This document shows, piece after piece, positions 55,518 to 64,000 of a stretch of DNA of 64,000 nucleotides (position 1 is its first letter; the number at the start of each line of letters is the position of its first letter). The translations under genes were made by a program, and so were the position numbers. This stretch comes from Microbacterium suwonense (lineage in GTDB: Bacteria; Actinomycetota; Actinomycetes; Actinomycetales; Microbacteriaceae), in contig NZ_AP027728.1 in assembly GCF_030296555.1 (NCBI RefSeq), forward strand, positions 992,001 through 1,056,000. Reading direction: 5' to 3'. Under the pieces are notes generated by a model. That model was given only the letters and a program-made list of their open reading frames with translations, searched no databases and had not been told where the DNA came from.

Positions 55518-57136
55518 TCAGACTTCGGTGAGCTCCACCTGACGGAACAGGTCGGCGTCGATCGCCGCGCTGATGTCGGCGAGCAGCTCGTCACTGACCG
55601 GCGAATCCAGCGTCAGCACGCTGAGCGCCTGCGCACCGGCCGCCTCACGGGCGATCTGCATGCCGGCGATGTTGATGCCCGCCTCGCCGAACTTCTGACC
55701 GTACACGGCTACGATGCCCGGACGGTCGGTGTACATCATCACGACGTGGTGCTTCTCGATGGGCAGCTCGATCGCATGCTCGTTGATCGCGACGAGCTTC
55801 TCGACCTGCTTCGGGCCGGTCAGGGTTCCCGAGACGGCCAGCTGCGCGCCATCGGAGAGCGCACCGCGCAGGGTGATGATGTTGCGGTACTCCTCACTGA
55901 CCTCATCCTTCAGCAGACGCACGGCCACACCGCGCTGCTCGGCCAGCAGCGGCGCGTTGACGTAGGAGACGGTGTCGCTGACCACGTTGGTGAAGATGCC
56001 CTTCAGCGCGGCCAGCTTGAGCACGCTCACGTCGTAGTCGTTCAACTCGCCGTGCACCTCGACGTCCAGGCTCGTCAGCGGCGACTGTGCGAGCGCGGAG
56101 AAGATCTGGCCGAGCTTCTCGACCAGCGGGATGCCCGGGCGCACGTACGGGTCGATCACGCCGCCGGCGACGTTCACGGCATCCGGAACCAGGTCGCCGC
56201 CGAGTGCGAGGCGCACCGAGCGAGCGACCGACACACCGGCCTTCTCCTGCGCCTCCTCGGTGCTCGCCCCCAGGTGCGGGGTGACGACGACGTTCGGCAG
56301 GCCCAGCAGTGCCTGTGCGGTGCTGCCCTCTGCGGGGGCTCGGAGGTGAAGACATCCAGTCCCGCCCCGGCGATCTCCCCTGCGACGAGGGCCTCGTGCA
56401 GAGCGGCCTCGTCGATCAGGCCGCCGCGCGCGACATTGACGACGAAGGCGGACGGCTTCATGGCGGCGAACTGCTCGGCGCCGATCATCCCGGTCGTCTC
56501 CGGGGTCTTGGGCATGTGGATGGTCAGGAAGTCCGCCTCGGCGGTGAGCTCCTCGAGCGTCACCAGCTGCACGCCCAGCTGCTGGGCGCGAGCACTGGTG
56601 ACATAGGGGTCGTAGGCGATCACACGCATGTCGAAGGCGTTCAGACGGGCGGCGACGAGCGCGCCGATGCGCCCGAGGCCGACGATGCCGACGGTCTTCT
56701 CGAAGAGCTCAGCCCCCGTGAACGAGCTGCGCTTCCAGGCTCCGCTGGAGAGCGAGGCGTTGGCCGCGGGAATGCGGCGGGCGAGGCTGATGATGTGCCC
56801 GATCGTCAGCTCGGCGGCCGAGACGATGTTGGACGTCGGCGCGTTCACGACCATCACACCGGCGGTGGTGGCCGCCTTGATGTCGACGTTGTCCAGGCCG
56901 ACGCCGGCACGGGCGACGACCTTGAGCTTCGGCGCGTGCGAGAGAGCCTCGGCATCGATCTTCGTCGCGGAGCGCACCAGCACGGCATCCGCATCGGCCA
57001 GCGCGGCGAACAGCGCCGGCCGGTCGGTGCCATCGACCTGCCGCACCTCGAAGTCGGGGCCGAGCGCCTCGATCGTGGCGGGCGAGAGCACCTCCGCGAG
57101 GAGGACGACGGGCTTGGATGCAGAGGTGTTCGACAC
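55518..57136 (-). CDS. serA: D-3-phosphoglycerate dehydrogenase (one-base deletion)
   Basis: SerA oxidises 3-phosphoglycerate, the first step of serine synthesis. Start is GTG with GAAGGA 6 nt upstream ([17 protein letters not shown]). NAD loop [13 protein letters not shown] and the catalytic Arg/Glu/His segments are in the first frame. It breaks at GGGGG 56334-56338 after SEPP; one added base gives [14 protein letters not shown] and the second frame with [22 protein letters not shown], an ASB-type domain and a C-terminal ACT domain ([21 protein letters not shown]) that binds serine. Repaired length 539, the long actinobacterial form. Confidence 0.95.
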
Positions 57137-57253
57137 AGGTATCCTTCGGGGCAGCGCACGGTGGAGGGCGGTCGATGCGCCGCACTCCGTCGGGGCGCGA
57201 TCGGGACACACTTTACCGCAGGGCGAACCCGCCCGAAGACCGTGTGACGTCGT

Positions 57254-57613
57254 TCAGGCCCCGGTCAGCGCGGCGAGGTTGCGGATCACGTAGCTGAACG
57301 TGTCGAGCAGGAACACCGCACTCAGACCGAGTCCGGCCAGCATCGCCAGGGCGAAGGCACCCACCCCGCGACGCCGCAGGAGCACGAGCACGACGACGAA
57401 GACCACCGCGGCCACGATCGCCGGGAGCAGCAGGATGAACCAGCCGTAGCCGCTCATGCCGCCCGCCGTGATCTGGATGGCGTAGAACACCGCGGTCCAG
57501 ATGATGAACGCGTAGGCGAGCCCGCCCACGCCGGTCACGGCGGCGCGCAGCACGCGAGAAAGACGCCCGGATGCGGTGGGCACGGCGCCCGCCGTGGAGA
57601 CGTCGGCGTTCAC
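57254..57613 (-). CDS. Small membrane protein
   Basis: A 119-residue protein from a GTG that overlaps the stop of the preceding gene. Three hydrophobic helices: AVTGVGGLAYAFIIWTAVFYAI, WFILLLPAIVAAVVFVVVLVLLRRR, FALAMLAGLGLSAVFLLDTFSYVI. No family recognised. Probably functions with the gene that precedes it. Confidence 0.6.
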   Translation of the reverse strand: MNADVSTAGAVPTASGRLSRVLRAAVTGVGGLAYAFIIWTAVFYAIQITAGGMSGYGWFILLLPAIVAAVVFVVVLVLLRRRGVGAFALAMLAGLGLSAVFLLDTFSYVIRNLAALTGA

Positions 57614-58110
57614 AGCGCACCGCCTCCGCCGGAGACCACGAACGGCCACGGCACGAGCAGCGCCGCACCGGCGATCAGCCACACCACGCGCACCCAGTCC
57701 TTCGAGCCCCGCGTCGCCACGAGCACCGCCGCGAACCAGAGCGCCGGGGCCAGCACGGCTACCCACAGTGCCGCCTGATACAGCACGGCGGGAAGCGTGA
57801 ACATCACGGGCGCCTGCATCCCGACGCCGCCGATGATCCAGCCGATCGTGTAGAGCAGGTAGATGCCGCCGAGAATGCCGAGCAGCACCAGGCTGACTGT
57901 TCCCAGCCCCTGCGGCTCGTCCTCGGCATCCGTCGCGTCTGCCGCTGCTTCTGCCGCTGCTGCTGTTGCCGGAGTGGGAACGGATGCCTGCGCTCCGTCG
58001 CCTGCGAGCTGCGGGGTCCGGGAAGCAGGAGCCCACACTGCGGGGCGAGGCGCATCGAGCGCATCGTCCCCCTCCCAGCTGAGCGCGTCGTCGTCTGCGT
58101 CGGATCTCAT
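57610..58110 (-). CDS. Membrane protein with acidic and Ala-rich N-terminus
   Basis: A 166-residue protein: an acidic cytoplasmic start (MRSDADDDALSWEGDDALDA), an Ala-Pro-Thr-rich linker, then three helices (TVSLVLLGILGGIYLLYTIGWIIGG, LPAVLYQAALWVAVLAPALWFAAVLVA, VVWLIAGAALLVPWPFVVSG). The stop overlaps the GTG of the next gene (TGA/GTG). Family not recognised; resembles other uncharacterised Microbacterium membrane proteins. Confidence 0.6.
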   Translation of the reverse strand: MRSDADDDALSWEGDDALDAPRPAVWAPASRTPQLAGDGAQASVPTPATAAAAEAAADATDAEDEPQGLGTVSLVLLGILGGIYLLYTIGWIIGGVGMQAPVMFTLPAVLYQAALWVAVLAPALWFAAVLVATRGSKDWVRVVWLIAGAALLVPWPFVVSGGGGAL

Positions 58111-58181
58111 CCCCTCAGCGTACCGAGGTGGACTCGCCGTTCCCACTATGCTCAGTGGCGAAACCACACCGGGAGGACACC

Positions 58182-59105
58182 GTGGCAGAGAGCAAGAAGA
58201 AGGACGTCCGGCCGGGCGCAGCATCCGCCGCCGCCGAGCGCGGGTGGACGCCCACGCCCGAGGCCAAGAAGAAGGCCACGACGTTCCGCTGGATCGCCGC
58301 CGTGCTCTGGGCTGTCGCCATCGCCGGCGAAGCAGTGGGGATCTTCTGGCTGCTGCGCCAACGCGTCGTCACCACCGAGGGTGGACTCGTACGCGATCCG
58401 GAGACCGGCCTTCTGCAGGAGAATGTCGCAACCTCCACCTTCCCGCAGTGGGCCTTCATCACCCTGCTGGTGCTGCTGGTCGTGATCGCAGCGCTGTCCA
58501 TCACCGGTTCGGTGCTGTGGAAGAAGGCCAATCGCCTGGACCCGGCCCGCAAGTCCGACACGGTGCGGTTCTTCGTGCAGAACCAGCTCGGTGCGATCAT
58601 CGCCATCATCGCCTTCGTGCCGCTGATCATCCTGATCTTCCTGAACAAGGACATGGACAAGGGTCAGAAGACCACGGCCGGTGTGGTCGGCATCGTGCTC
58701 GCGGCTCTGGCCGTGTTCATCGGCGTCGACTTCAACCCGTCATCTGTCGAGAAGTACACCGCCGATCAGTCGGCGGTCATCCAGCTGCTCGGCGCGGACC
58801 AGGTCACCTGGGTGGCCGGCGGCTCCGTGTACCACGTGTGCGACCAGGTCTCCGACATCCAGACCGGCAGTGAGATCCACACTGGCACCACCGCGGAGGC
58901 CGTCGAGGCCCACAAGGAGCGACTGACTCTGAAGTTCGCCTCGGAGCTGGAGAAGTGTGGCCTGCCCGTGCCCGAGAACGCCGCCGAGATCGCTGATGCG
59001 CTGCGTCAGTTCCAGGCGGGCCAGATCACCACGCTTCCCGCACCGGTGTGGGGCGAAGGGGTCACCCCGCCGCTGCAGGTCGAGGAGGCTGTTCCGGCCG
59101 AGTAG
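58182..59105 (+). CDS. Membrane protein of unknown function
   Basis: A 307-residue protein. A Lys-rich cytoplasmic start from GTG (VAESKKKDVRPGAASAAAE) with GGGAGG upstream, four membrane helices (WIAAVLWAVAIAGEAVGIFWLL, WAFITLLVLLVVIAALSITGSVLW, GAIIAIIAFVPLIILIFL, GVVGIVLAALAVFIGVDF) and a C-terminal soluble part with a Cys pair (YHVCDQVSDIQTG, LEKCGLPVP) and a repeat of acidic helices. A TATGCT box lies at 58147-58152. The 3' end overlaps the convergent cutC by 44 bp. Not recognised. Confidence 0.65.
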   Translation: MAESKKKDVRPGAASAAAERGWTPTPEAKKKATTFRWIAAVLWAVAIAGEAVGIFWLLRQRVVTTEGGLVRDPETGLLQENVATSTFPQWAFITLLVLLVVIAALSITGSVLWKKANRLDPARKSDTVRFFVQNQLGAIIAIIAFVPLIILIFLNKDMDKGQKTTAGVVGIVLAALAVFIGVDFNPSSVEKYTADQSAVIQLLGADQVTWVAGGSVYHVCDQVSDIQTGSEIHTGTTAEAVEAHKERLTLKFASELEKCGLPVPENAAEIADALRQFQAGQITTLPAPVWGEGVTPPLQVEEAVPAE

Positions 59106-59910
59106 GCGCGGCCAGAGCGCGATCCACCGCTGTACGCGCCGCGGCCACGATCGCACCGTCCGTGACGTCGAATCCTGCTGAGCCGCCGCCAGGACCGCTC
59201 GGCGAGGTGTCCGAGGACGATGCCCGTGCCGACAGATGCACCGCATCCGCACCCGCCTCGACGAGGCACCGGATGTCCTGCACCCGCACTCCCCCGCCGG
59301 GCATGACCTCCACGGCCCCCGCCGAGCGCTCCACGAGGGCGGCGATCAGCCCGAGGCCGTCGATGCTGCGTTCCGCGCCGCCGCTGGTGAGCACGCGGCG
59401 CACTCCGAGTTCGATGAGCTGGTCGATGACCGCCACAGGATCCGGCGCGATGTCGATCGCACGGTGGAACTCGACCTCGGCATCTCCGGCGGCATCCATC
59501 CAGCGACGCATGGCGTCGATGTCCACACGCCCGTCCGTCGTCATGGCGCCGATGACGATACCACCCGCTCCCCGGCGCACGGCCTCGCGCACATCCGCGG
59601 TCACCAGAGCGATCTCGTCGGCGTCGTAGACGAACCCTCCAGGGCGCGGGCGCACCAGCACGGCGACCCGCTGCGGATTCTCTGCGGTCTGCAGAACAGC
59701 GTCGATCGTCGCCGCCGACGGGGTGAGCCCGCCGGTGGCGGACAGCGCCTGGCACAGCTCGACACGATCTGCGCCGGCGGCGAAGGCCGTGCGCGCACCC
59801 GCGGCGTCCTGCACGGCGATCTCGAGCTTCACCCGCGCGGGTGCCGCGGGTGTCTCGGGTGCCTCAGGTGTCTCATGGCCGATCCCGGGGCCGATCCCGC
59901 CGCGATTCAT
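59062..59910 (-). CDS. CutC family protein
   Basis: A 282-residue TIM-barrel protein. LEIAVQDAAGARTAFAAGADRVELCQALSATGGLTPS, VRPRPGGFVYDADEIALVTADV, FHRAIDIAPDPVAVIDQLIELGVRRVLTSGG and GAVEVMPGGGVRVQDIRCLV are CutC motifs. The name copper homeostasis protein rests on old E. coli phenotypes and the enzyme activity is unknown. The start ATG overlaps the stop of the fucosidase gene (ATGA), so it belongs to the sugar operon, suggesting a carbohydrate-related function. Confidence 0.9.
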   Translation of the reverse strand: MNRGGIGPGIGHETPEAPETPAAPARVKLEIAVQDAAGARTAFAAGADRVELCQALSATGGLTPSAATIDAVLQTAENPQRVAVLVRPRPGGFVYDADEIALVTADVREAVRRGAGGIVIGAMTTDGRVDIDAMRRWMDAAGDAEVEFHRAIDIAPDPVAVIDQLIELGVRRVLTSGGAERSIDGLGLIAALVERSAGAVEVMPGGGVRVQDIRCLVEAGADAVHLSARASSSDTSPSGPGGGSAGFDVTDGAIVAAARTAVDRALAAPTRPEQPPRPAAAG

Positions 59911-61253
59911 GCGATCGTCGCCACTGCGGCCGGTGCGGAGCGCAGCCCATCGGGAACGGTGAGCACCACGGTGCCATCGGGTCGCGTGCTGCTCGCCGCG
60001 CTGGACCCGTCGGCCCATCTCGCCTCACGAGCGGCCAGCTCATCGGGCAGCACGATCTCTCCGACGGCTGGATCCAGGGCATGCACGTGCACACCATCCG
60101 CAGATGACGTGTATCGCACGGGGGTCCCGACCGGCTCGCCGAATCGGATCCACGGCCTGGTGCCGTACACGGCTCGCCCGTTCTGCTCCAGCCAGGCACC
60201 CATCTCGCGCATGGCCCGCAGCTGCAGTGCCGGTATCGTGCCGTCCGCCGCGGGCCCGACGTTGATCAGCAGATTGCCGTTCTTGGAGACCACATCGATC
60301 AGCATCCGGATCAGCTCGGCACCGGAGAGCGACTGCCGCTCGTCCTCGGCCTGGTTGAAGCCGAAGGAGTAGCCCAGGCCACGGGTGGACTCCCACGGCT
60401 CGTGCAGGATGTCGGGGATGTCGCGGTACTCCCGGGTGAGGAACCCGTGATACGGAACACCCCAGCGATCGTTGACGACGCCGTCGGGCACCGTGTCGAA
60501 GTAGCGGGACAGCAGTGCGGCCACCGCGTAGTCCTCACTCCCCTTCCCACCGTCGGGCCATTCGATGTCGTTCCAGAGCACGTCGGGTGAGAACCTCTGC
60601 ACGAGCTCCTCCAGTTGCGCTGCGGAGTAGCGTGAGAAATGCTCGTCGTTGCGACGGAACCGGAACAGGTCCGTGTCGGACTCGATCGGCGGGAAGTCGC
60701 TGACGTGCCAATCCAGAGCACCGGAGTAGTAGACGCCGAACTTCGCACCGGCACGGCGCGTGGCATCGTGGATCTCGCCGATCAGGTCGCGCCGGGGGCC
60801 GCGCACTGCGGCGTTGAACCCGGTCGTGGCGGTGTTCCACAGGCAGAAGCCCTCGTGGTGCTTGGTGGTCGGGATGACGTACTTCGCCCCGGCTCCGACC
60901 AGCTCGGCGACGAAGGCGCCGGCGTCGAAGGACTGCGCGTCCCAGAGATCGGCGAGGTCCTCGTAGGACGTTCCTGGCCCGTACACCCGCTGATGACGCT
61001 CCCAGGTCGGGCTGCCCGGGATGCGGACGGTGTTGCCGTACCACTCCGCGTACTGGTGCGACGCGTAGGCGTCTTCGGCGGGGATGTTCACCCCCTCGCC
61101 GTGCTGCACCGCCCATGCCGGCACAGAGTAGAGACCCCAGTGCACGAAGAAGCCCAGCTTGGCATCCCGATACCACTCCGGCACGCCGTTGCTCGGATAG
61201 GTGGGCGCTGCCGCCCCGAAGTCGGGGCCGGTGCGCGTCTCGAAGTTCAGCAT
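59907..61253 (-). CDS. GH29 alpha-L-fucosidase
   Basis: A 448-residue intracellular glycoside hydrolase removing terminal alpha-L-fucose. The start MLNFETRTGPDFGAAAP lacks a signal peptide, so fucosylated oligosaccharides must be imported first. WYRDAKLGFFVHWGLYSVPAWA, YVIPTTKHHEGFCLWNT, GVYYSGALDWH and the nucleophile Asp of PDVLWNDIEWPD are typical; the acid/base is not obvious. NGNLLINVGPAADGTIP follows. It overlaps both the M81 gene (7 nt) and cutC (4 nt). Confidence 0.92.
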   Translation of the reverse strand: MLNFETRTGPDFGAAAPTYPSNGVPEWYRDAKLGFFVHWGLYSVPAWAVQHGEGVNIPAEDAYASHQYAEWYGNTVRIPGSPTWERHQRVYGPGTSYEDLADLWDAQSFDAGAFVAELVGAGAKYVIPTTKHHEGFCLWNTATTGFNAAVRGPRRDLIGEIHDATRRAGAKFGVYYSGALDWHVSDFPPIESDTDLFRFRRNDEHFSRYSAAQLEELVQRFSPDVLWNDIEWPDGGKGSEDYAVAALLSRYFDTVPDGVVNDRWGVPYHGFLTREYRDIPDILHEPWESTRGLGYSFGFNQAEDERQSLSGAELIRMLIDVVSKNGNLLINVGPAADGTIPALQLRAMREMGAWLEQNGRAVYGTRPWIRFGEPVGTPVRYTSSADGVHVHALDPAVGEIVLPDELAAREARWADGSSAASSTRPDGTVVLTVPDGLRSAPAAVATIA

Positions 61254-62829
61254 GCGGAGGTCTCCTCGCGTCGGCTCACGTGCGCCGTGAGGGGCGGGTT
61301 CCCGGCGGTGTCGAAAGGATAGACGCCGGATGCCAGGTTGTGGTGTCCCAGGCGCAGCAGATCCTGGTCGACGCCGCCGGGAGTCAAAGCCAGCGTCCAG
61401 TCTGCGGCCAGATCGTACAGTTCGGGCTCGAGGTAGCCGATCTTTACGACGACGATGTCGGCGGCTTCGGGGTCGAGCCCGAGCATCCGGAAATCGTCCA
61501 GGTGGTGGAAGGGCTTGCGTCGCGTGGTGATGATGAGGTGCAGTCCGCCGACGGCGATGACCGCCTGCGGACCGGCATCCGGGTCGCCGTCGGTGATCGA
61601 GAACACCCGACCGGTGATCTCGACGGGGCCGCTCGGCCCGTCATCGATCCGGGCGCCCGCGGTGAGTGTGACCATCTCGCCGATGCCCGCCTCGCGTGCG
61701 GCCTGCACCGCATCCGCATCGAAGATCGATGCGACCAGCGTCGTGCGGGTGCCGTCGGTCAGCTCCGGATGCGCGAGCAGCTCGGTCGCCGTCCAGGTGA
61801 CATCCCCGCCCCGCCGGCGGTCGGGTTGTCGCCGGAGTCCGAGATCAGATACGGGCGCGCCGCCCCCGGTGCGAGAGCCCGATCCAGCGCGCCGTCGAGC
61901 GTCGCCGTCGGTGCGACGAACACGAAGTCGGCGCGAGCCTCCCAGAACCGCCGTGCGATCCGCTCGGCCTCCTGCGCGATCAGCTCGCGATCGTCGCCGG
62001 TGACGACGACATATGCCTGGCAGCGGGGCTCGTCGGCCCAGGCGTACCCGATCCAGATCGACGCGTCCACCACGCCGTCCATCGCCTCGATCCTCGGCAG
62101 CTCCGCGTACAGACCCGCCGCAGGCTCGAGCCGTGTGCTGGTCTTCTCACCGGGGAGCAGCACCGGGACGGGCACCCAGGCGGTGAAGGGCCGCCGCAGC
62201 ACTGGATCGGCACCGTGGGGCCCGCGCAGGCGCGTGAGCAGATTCCACACCGCGCGCTCCTTGGTGTTCATCCAGTCCTCGTGCGGTGCCATACGGTAGC
62301 AGGTGAGCAGGTCCACCTGGTCGCGCAGCACCTCTGACACGTTGCCGTGCAGATCCATCGACGTCGAGATGAGCGTGTCCGGACCCAGCGCGGCGCGCAC
62401 CGCGGTGGCCAGGTCGCCCTCGGCATCCGTCATTCCGATGACGCTCATGGCGCCGTGGATGTCGAAGAAGAAGCCGTCGAAGGCGCCGTCGGTGCGGATG
62501 CTGTCGCGGATGCCGTCGACGATCGCGGACTTCATCCGCGCGTACGTCTCGGCCGCCACCGCTCCCCCGGGCAGCGAGCGGCCGTGGTACATGGGTGTCC
62601 AGCGCGCGGCGGCGCGCAGTTCCCGTCCCTCGTCGAGGAACGGGTAGTAGCCGAGAAGGTCTGCGCCGGTACGGATCGTGAACGCCTCATCGCCGGAGAC
62701 GTGCGGCGAGAACGTGCTCGACTCGATCGAGATCCCGGCTATGCCGATCCGCGGTGCGGCGAGACCGCCGTCGGCGACGGCAGGCAGCGGACCCATCCAG
62801 ATCTCACTGGCTTCGGGACGAATGGTCAC
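61247..62829 (-). CDS. M81 metallopeptidase-like protein, MlrC family (one-base deletion)
   Basis: A member of the MlrC (microcystinase C) family, with N-terminal DUF1485 and C-terminal MlrC domains. From a GTG (MTIRPEASEIWMG) it has RIGIAGISIESSTFSPH, FDGFFFDIHGAMSV with metal ligands, STSMDLHGNVS and CYRMAPHEDW; it breaks at CCCC 61804-61807 after TAGGAG, and the second frame gives DVTWTATELLAHPELTDG, GEMVTLTAGARIDDGPSGP and VVVKIGYLEPEL. One added base gives 527 residues. Substrate in this sugar operon unknown; a cyclic or amide-type compound is possible. Confidence 0.87.
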
Positions 62830-62890
62830 GGGGACTCCTCAGATTTCGGGGCTGTCGGGGTGCGGATGCTGTGCAGCTGACGCCTGCCGG

Positions 62891-63829
62891 TCAGGCGACG
62901 ACCGGAACGGCACGGCGTGCGGACTCGATCGCACCGAGCGCGACCGCATCCGACCCGAGTCGCCCCGGTCTGATCTCGAGGGGGATACCGGAGACCGGCG
63001 CGTTCGCCTCCAGTGCGGCGTCGATCCCCGGCTGGAGCAGATCCCAGGCGTGCGCGACGCCGCCGCCGACGATAGCGACGGGCAGATCCAGCAGAGTCGC
63101 CACACGGGCGCAGGCCAGTCCCAGTGCGTGCCCTGCTGTGTGGAACGCCGCGATCGCATGCTCGTCCCCCGCCCGCGCGCGATCCGCGACCTCGCGGGCT
63201 CCGCTCGCGGATCTCCCCGATCGCTCGGCGTAGCGCAGTGCGATGGATGTGCCCGAGGAGAGCGTCTCCAGATGTCCGACCTGCCCGCACGTGCAGACCA
63301 GGTCGCTGTAGCCGGCGGTGTGTCCGATCTCACCGGCCGCGCCGTGCGGCCCGCGCCGCAGGTCTCCGTCGATGATCAGAGCACCGCCGACACCTGTCCC
63401 CAGCATGATGCCGAGTGCGTCGCCTGCAATATCCGCCGCTTCGCCGAGCAGGAACGCGTTCACATCGTTCTCGATGGTCACCGGCGCGCCCAGGCGCTCG
63501 GACAGCTCGGCCGCGAGTGGGAAGCCGACCCAGTCGACGAACGTCGCCGACGCGGCGCGGATGGTCCCGGCACCGTGGTCGATCACGCCGGCGGCTCCCA
63601 CCCCCGCCGACAGGATCCGCGCGTTCCCCGCAAGGCCCACGGCCAGCGCCGTGGCCGCGGCTGCCATGGCCTGTCCGCCTTCGCGGACGGGCGCGACGAC
63701 AGAATCGCGGGCGAGGATCTGTCCCGTCCCATCCGTGACAAGTCCGGCGATCTTGGTTCCGCCGATGTCCAGGCCCAGGAGCACCGTGTCGGCGCCGGTG
63801 GGCACGGCTGTGCTGTGCGATGCGGTCAT
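62891..63829 (-). CDS. ROK family sugar kinase
   Basis: A 312-residue ATP-dependent kinase for glucose, fructose or N-acetylated sugars. The phosphate-1 motif is LGLDIGGTKIAGLV; GVGAAGVID and VTIENDVNAFLLGEA carry the catalytic Asp region; ALGIMLGTGVGGALIIDG and GAAGEIGHTAGYS hold the substrate Glu/His. The zinc motif is CTCGQVGHLE, with His where the consensus third Cys stands. No N-terminal DNA-binding domain, so it is an enzyme, not a NagC-type repressor. It follows a sugar ABC permease gene. Confidence 0.9.
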   Translation of the reverse strand: MTASHSTAVPTGADTVLLGLDIGGTKIAGLVTDGTGQILARDSVVAPVREGGQAMAAAATALAVGLAGNARILSAGVGAAGVIDHGAGTIRAASATFVDWVGFPLAAELSERLGAPVTIENDVNAFLLGEAADIAGDALGIMLGTGVGGALIIDGDLRRGPHGAAGEIGHTAGYSDLVCTCGQVGHLETLSSGTSIALRYAERSGRSASGAREVADRARAGDEHAIAAFHTAGHALGLACARVATLLDLPVAIVGGGVAHAWDLLQPGIDAALEANAPVSGIPLEIRPGRLGSDAVALGAIESARRAVPVVA

Positions 63830-63835
63830 CGTCGC

Positions 63836-64000
63836 TCAGCGCCCGCCGAGCCCGGCCATGGCGATGCCCTTGACCAGGTGCTTCTGCAGGATGATGACCA
63901 GCAGCGTCGTCGGGATCATGGAGATGATCGATGCGGCCATCTGCAGGTCCCAGCGCGTTCCGGTCAGCCCCGAGAAGCTCGCCAGACCGACGGGCAGAGT
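63836..64000 (-). CDS. Carbohydrate ABC transporter permease, MalG type (5' part outside window)
   Basis: The last 54 residues of a MalG-like inner-membrane permease: GLTGTRWDLQMAASIISMIP then TTLLVIILQKHLVKGIAMAGLGGR, the characteristic C-terminal cytosolic end with the coupling helix remainder upstream. The stop is 7 bp before the ROK kinase start. The rest of the transporter (MalF-like permease, binding protein) should lie beyond the right edge. Confidence 0.88.
   Translation of the reverse strand, partial: TLPVGLASFSGLTGTRWDLQMAASIISMIPTTLLVIILQKHLVKGIAMAGLGGR

Overview
The window is high-GC DNA with the gene families, gene order and start signals of a Microbacteriaceae actinobacterium, most like Microbacterium. 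Supporting evidence includes the blocks ffh/ftsY/smc, recG-coaD-DUF177-rpmF-rnc-mutM and thiL-DUF3515-ddl-gpsA-plsC-murA-leuD-leuC, the adjacent lipB-lipA pair, many TANNNT boxes 6-7 nt in front of a start codon (leaderless mRNAs), and frequent GTG starts.

Layout. 0-9.5 kb: protein targeting and chromosome segregation (ffh, ftsY, smc), lipoate synthesis (lipB-lipA), a TetR regulator and a hydrolase. 9.5-15.2 kb: a small ORF behind a good promoter, a two-domain acetyltransferase, a membrane-anchored protein with an HExxH motif, an ABC transporter and a second acetyltransferase. 15.2-30.2 kb: a dense housekeeping block on the minus strand (mutM, rnc, rpmF, DUF177, coaD, recG, thiL, ddl, gpsA, plsC, murA, leuD, leuC, terC), with rsmD and a DUF3515 lipoprotein on the plus strand. 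leuCD follows a candidate leucine attenuator with a leader peptide; terC follows a candidate metal riboswitch. 30.4-35.8 kb: an ECF sigma factor with a DUF4349 membrane protein, an ArsR-type repressor with an MFS exporter, and a TetR-hydrolase-DUF2568 operon with a visible operator. 35.8-37.4 kb: an integrase remnant and two identical tRNA-Glu genes bracketing a luciferase-like monooxygenase. 37.5-45.3 kb: a metallo-beta-lactamase-fold protein, aminopeptidase N, a trans-sulfuration enzyme divergent from an Lrp regulator, and redox genes (msrA, AhpD-like, pirin). 45.3-48.8 kb: an eroded mobile island ending at tRNA-Gln, with a BrnT-like remnant, a VbhA-like antitoxin and truncated Fic toxin, a pRiA4b ORF-3 protein, an integrase/AbiEi chimera and an excisionase-like gene. 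48.9-59.1 kb: lipocalin, gltX, an MFS transporter, an FAH-family hydrolase, ilvE, leuB, serA and small membrane proteins. 59.1-64 kb: a catabolic operon of sugar ABC permease, ROK kinase, M81 (MlrC) protein, GH29 alpha-L-fucosidase and CutC.

Quality caveat. Sixteen genes, including essential ftsY, smc, murA, ddl, plsC and rpmF, are broken at 18 places. Every break is repaired by adding one base, nearly always to a run of G or C. These look like homopolymer under-calls in the sequence, not pseudogenes. Coordinates given for such genes span the whole repaired reading frame. The island at 45-48.8 kb is different: its truncations and fusions cannot be repaired in this way and are probably genuine.
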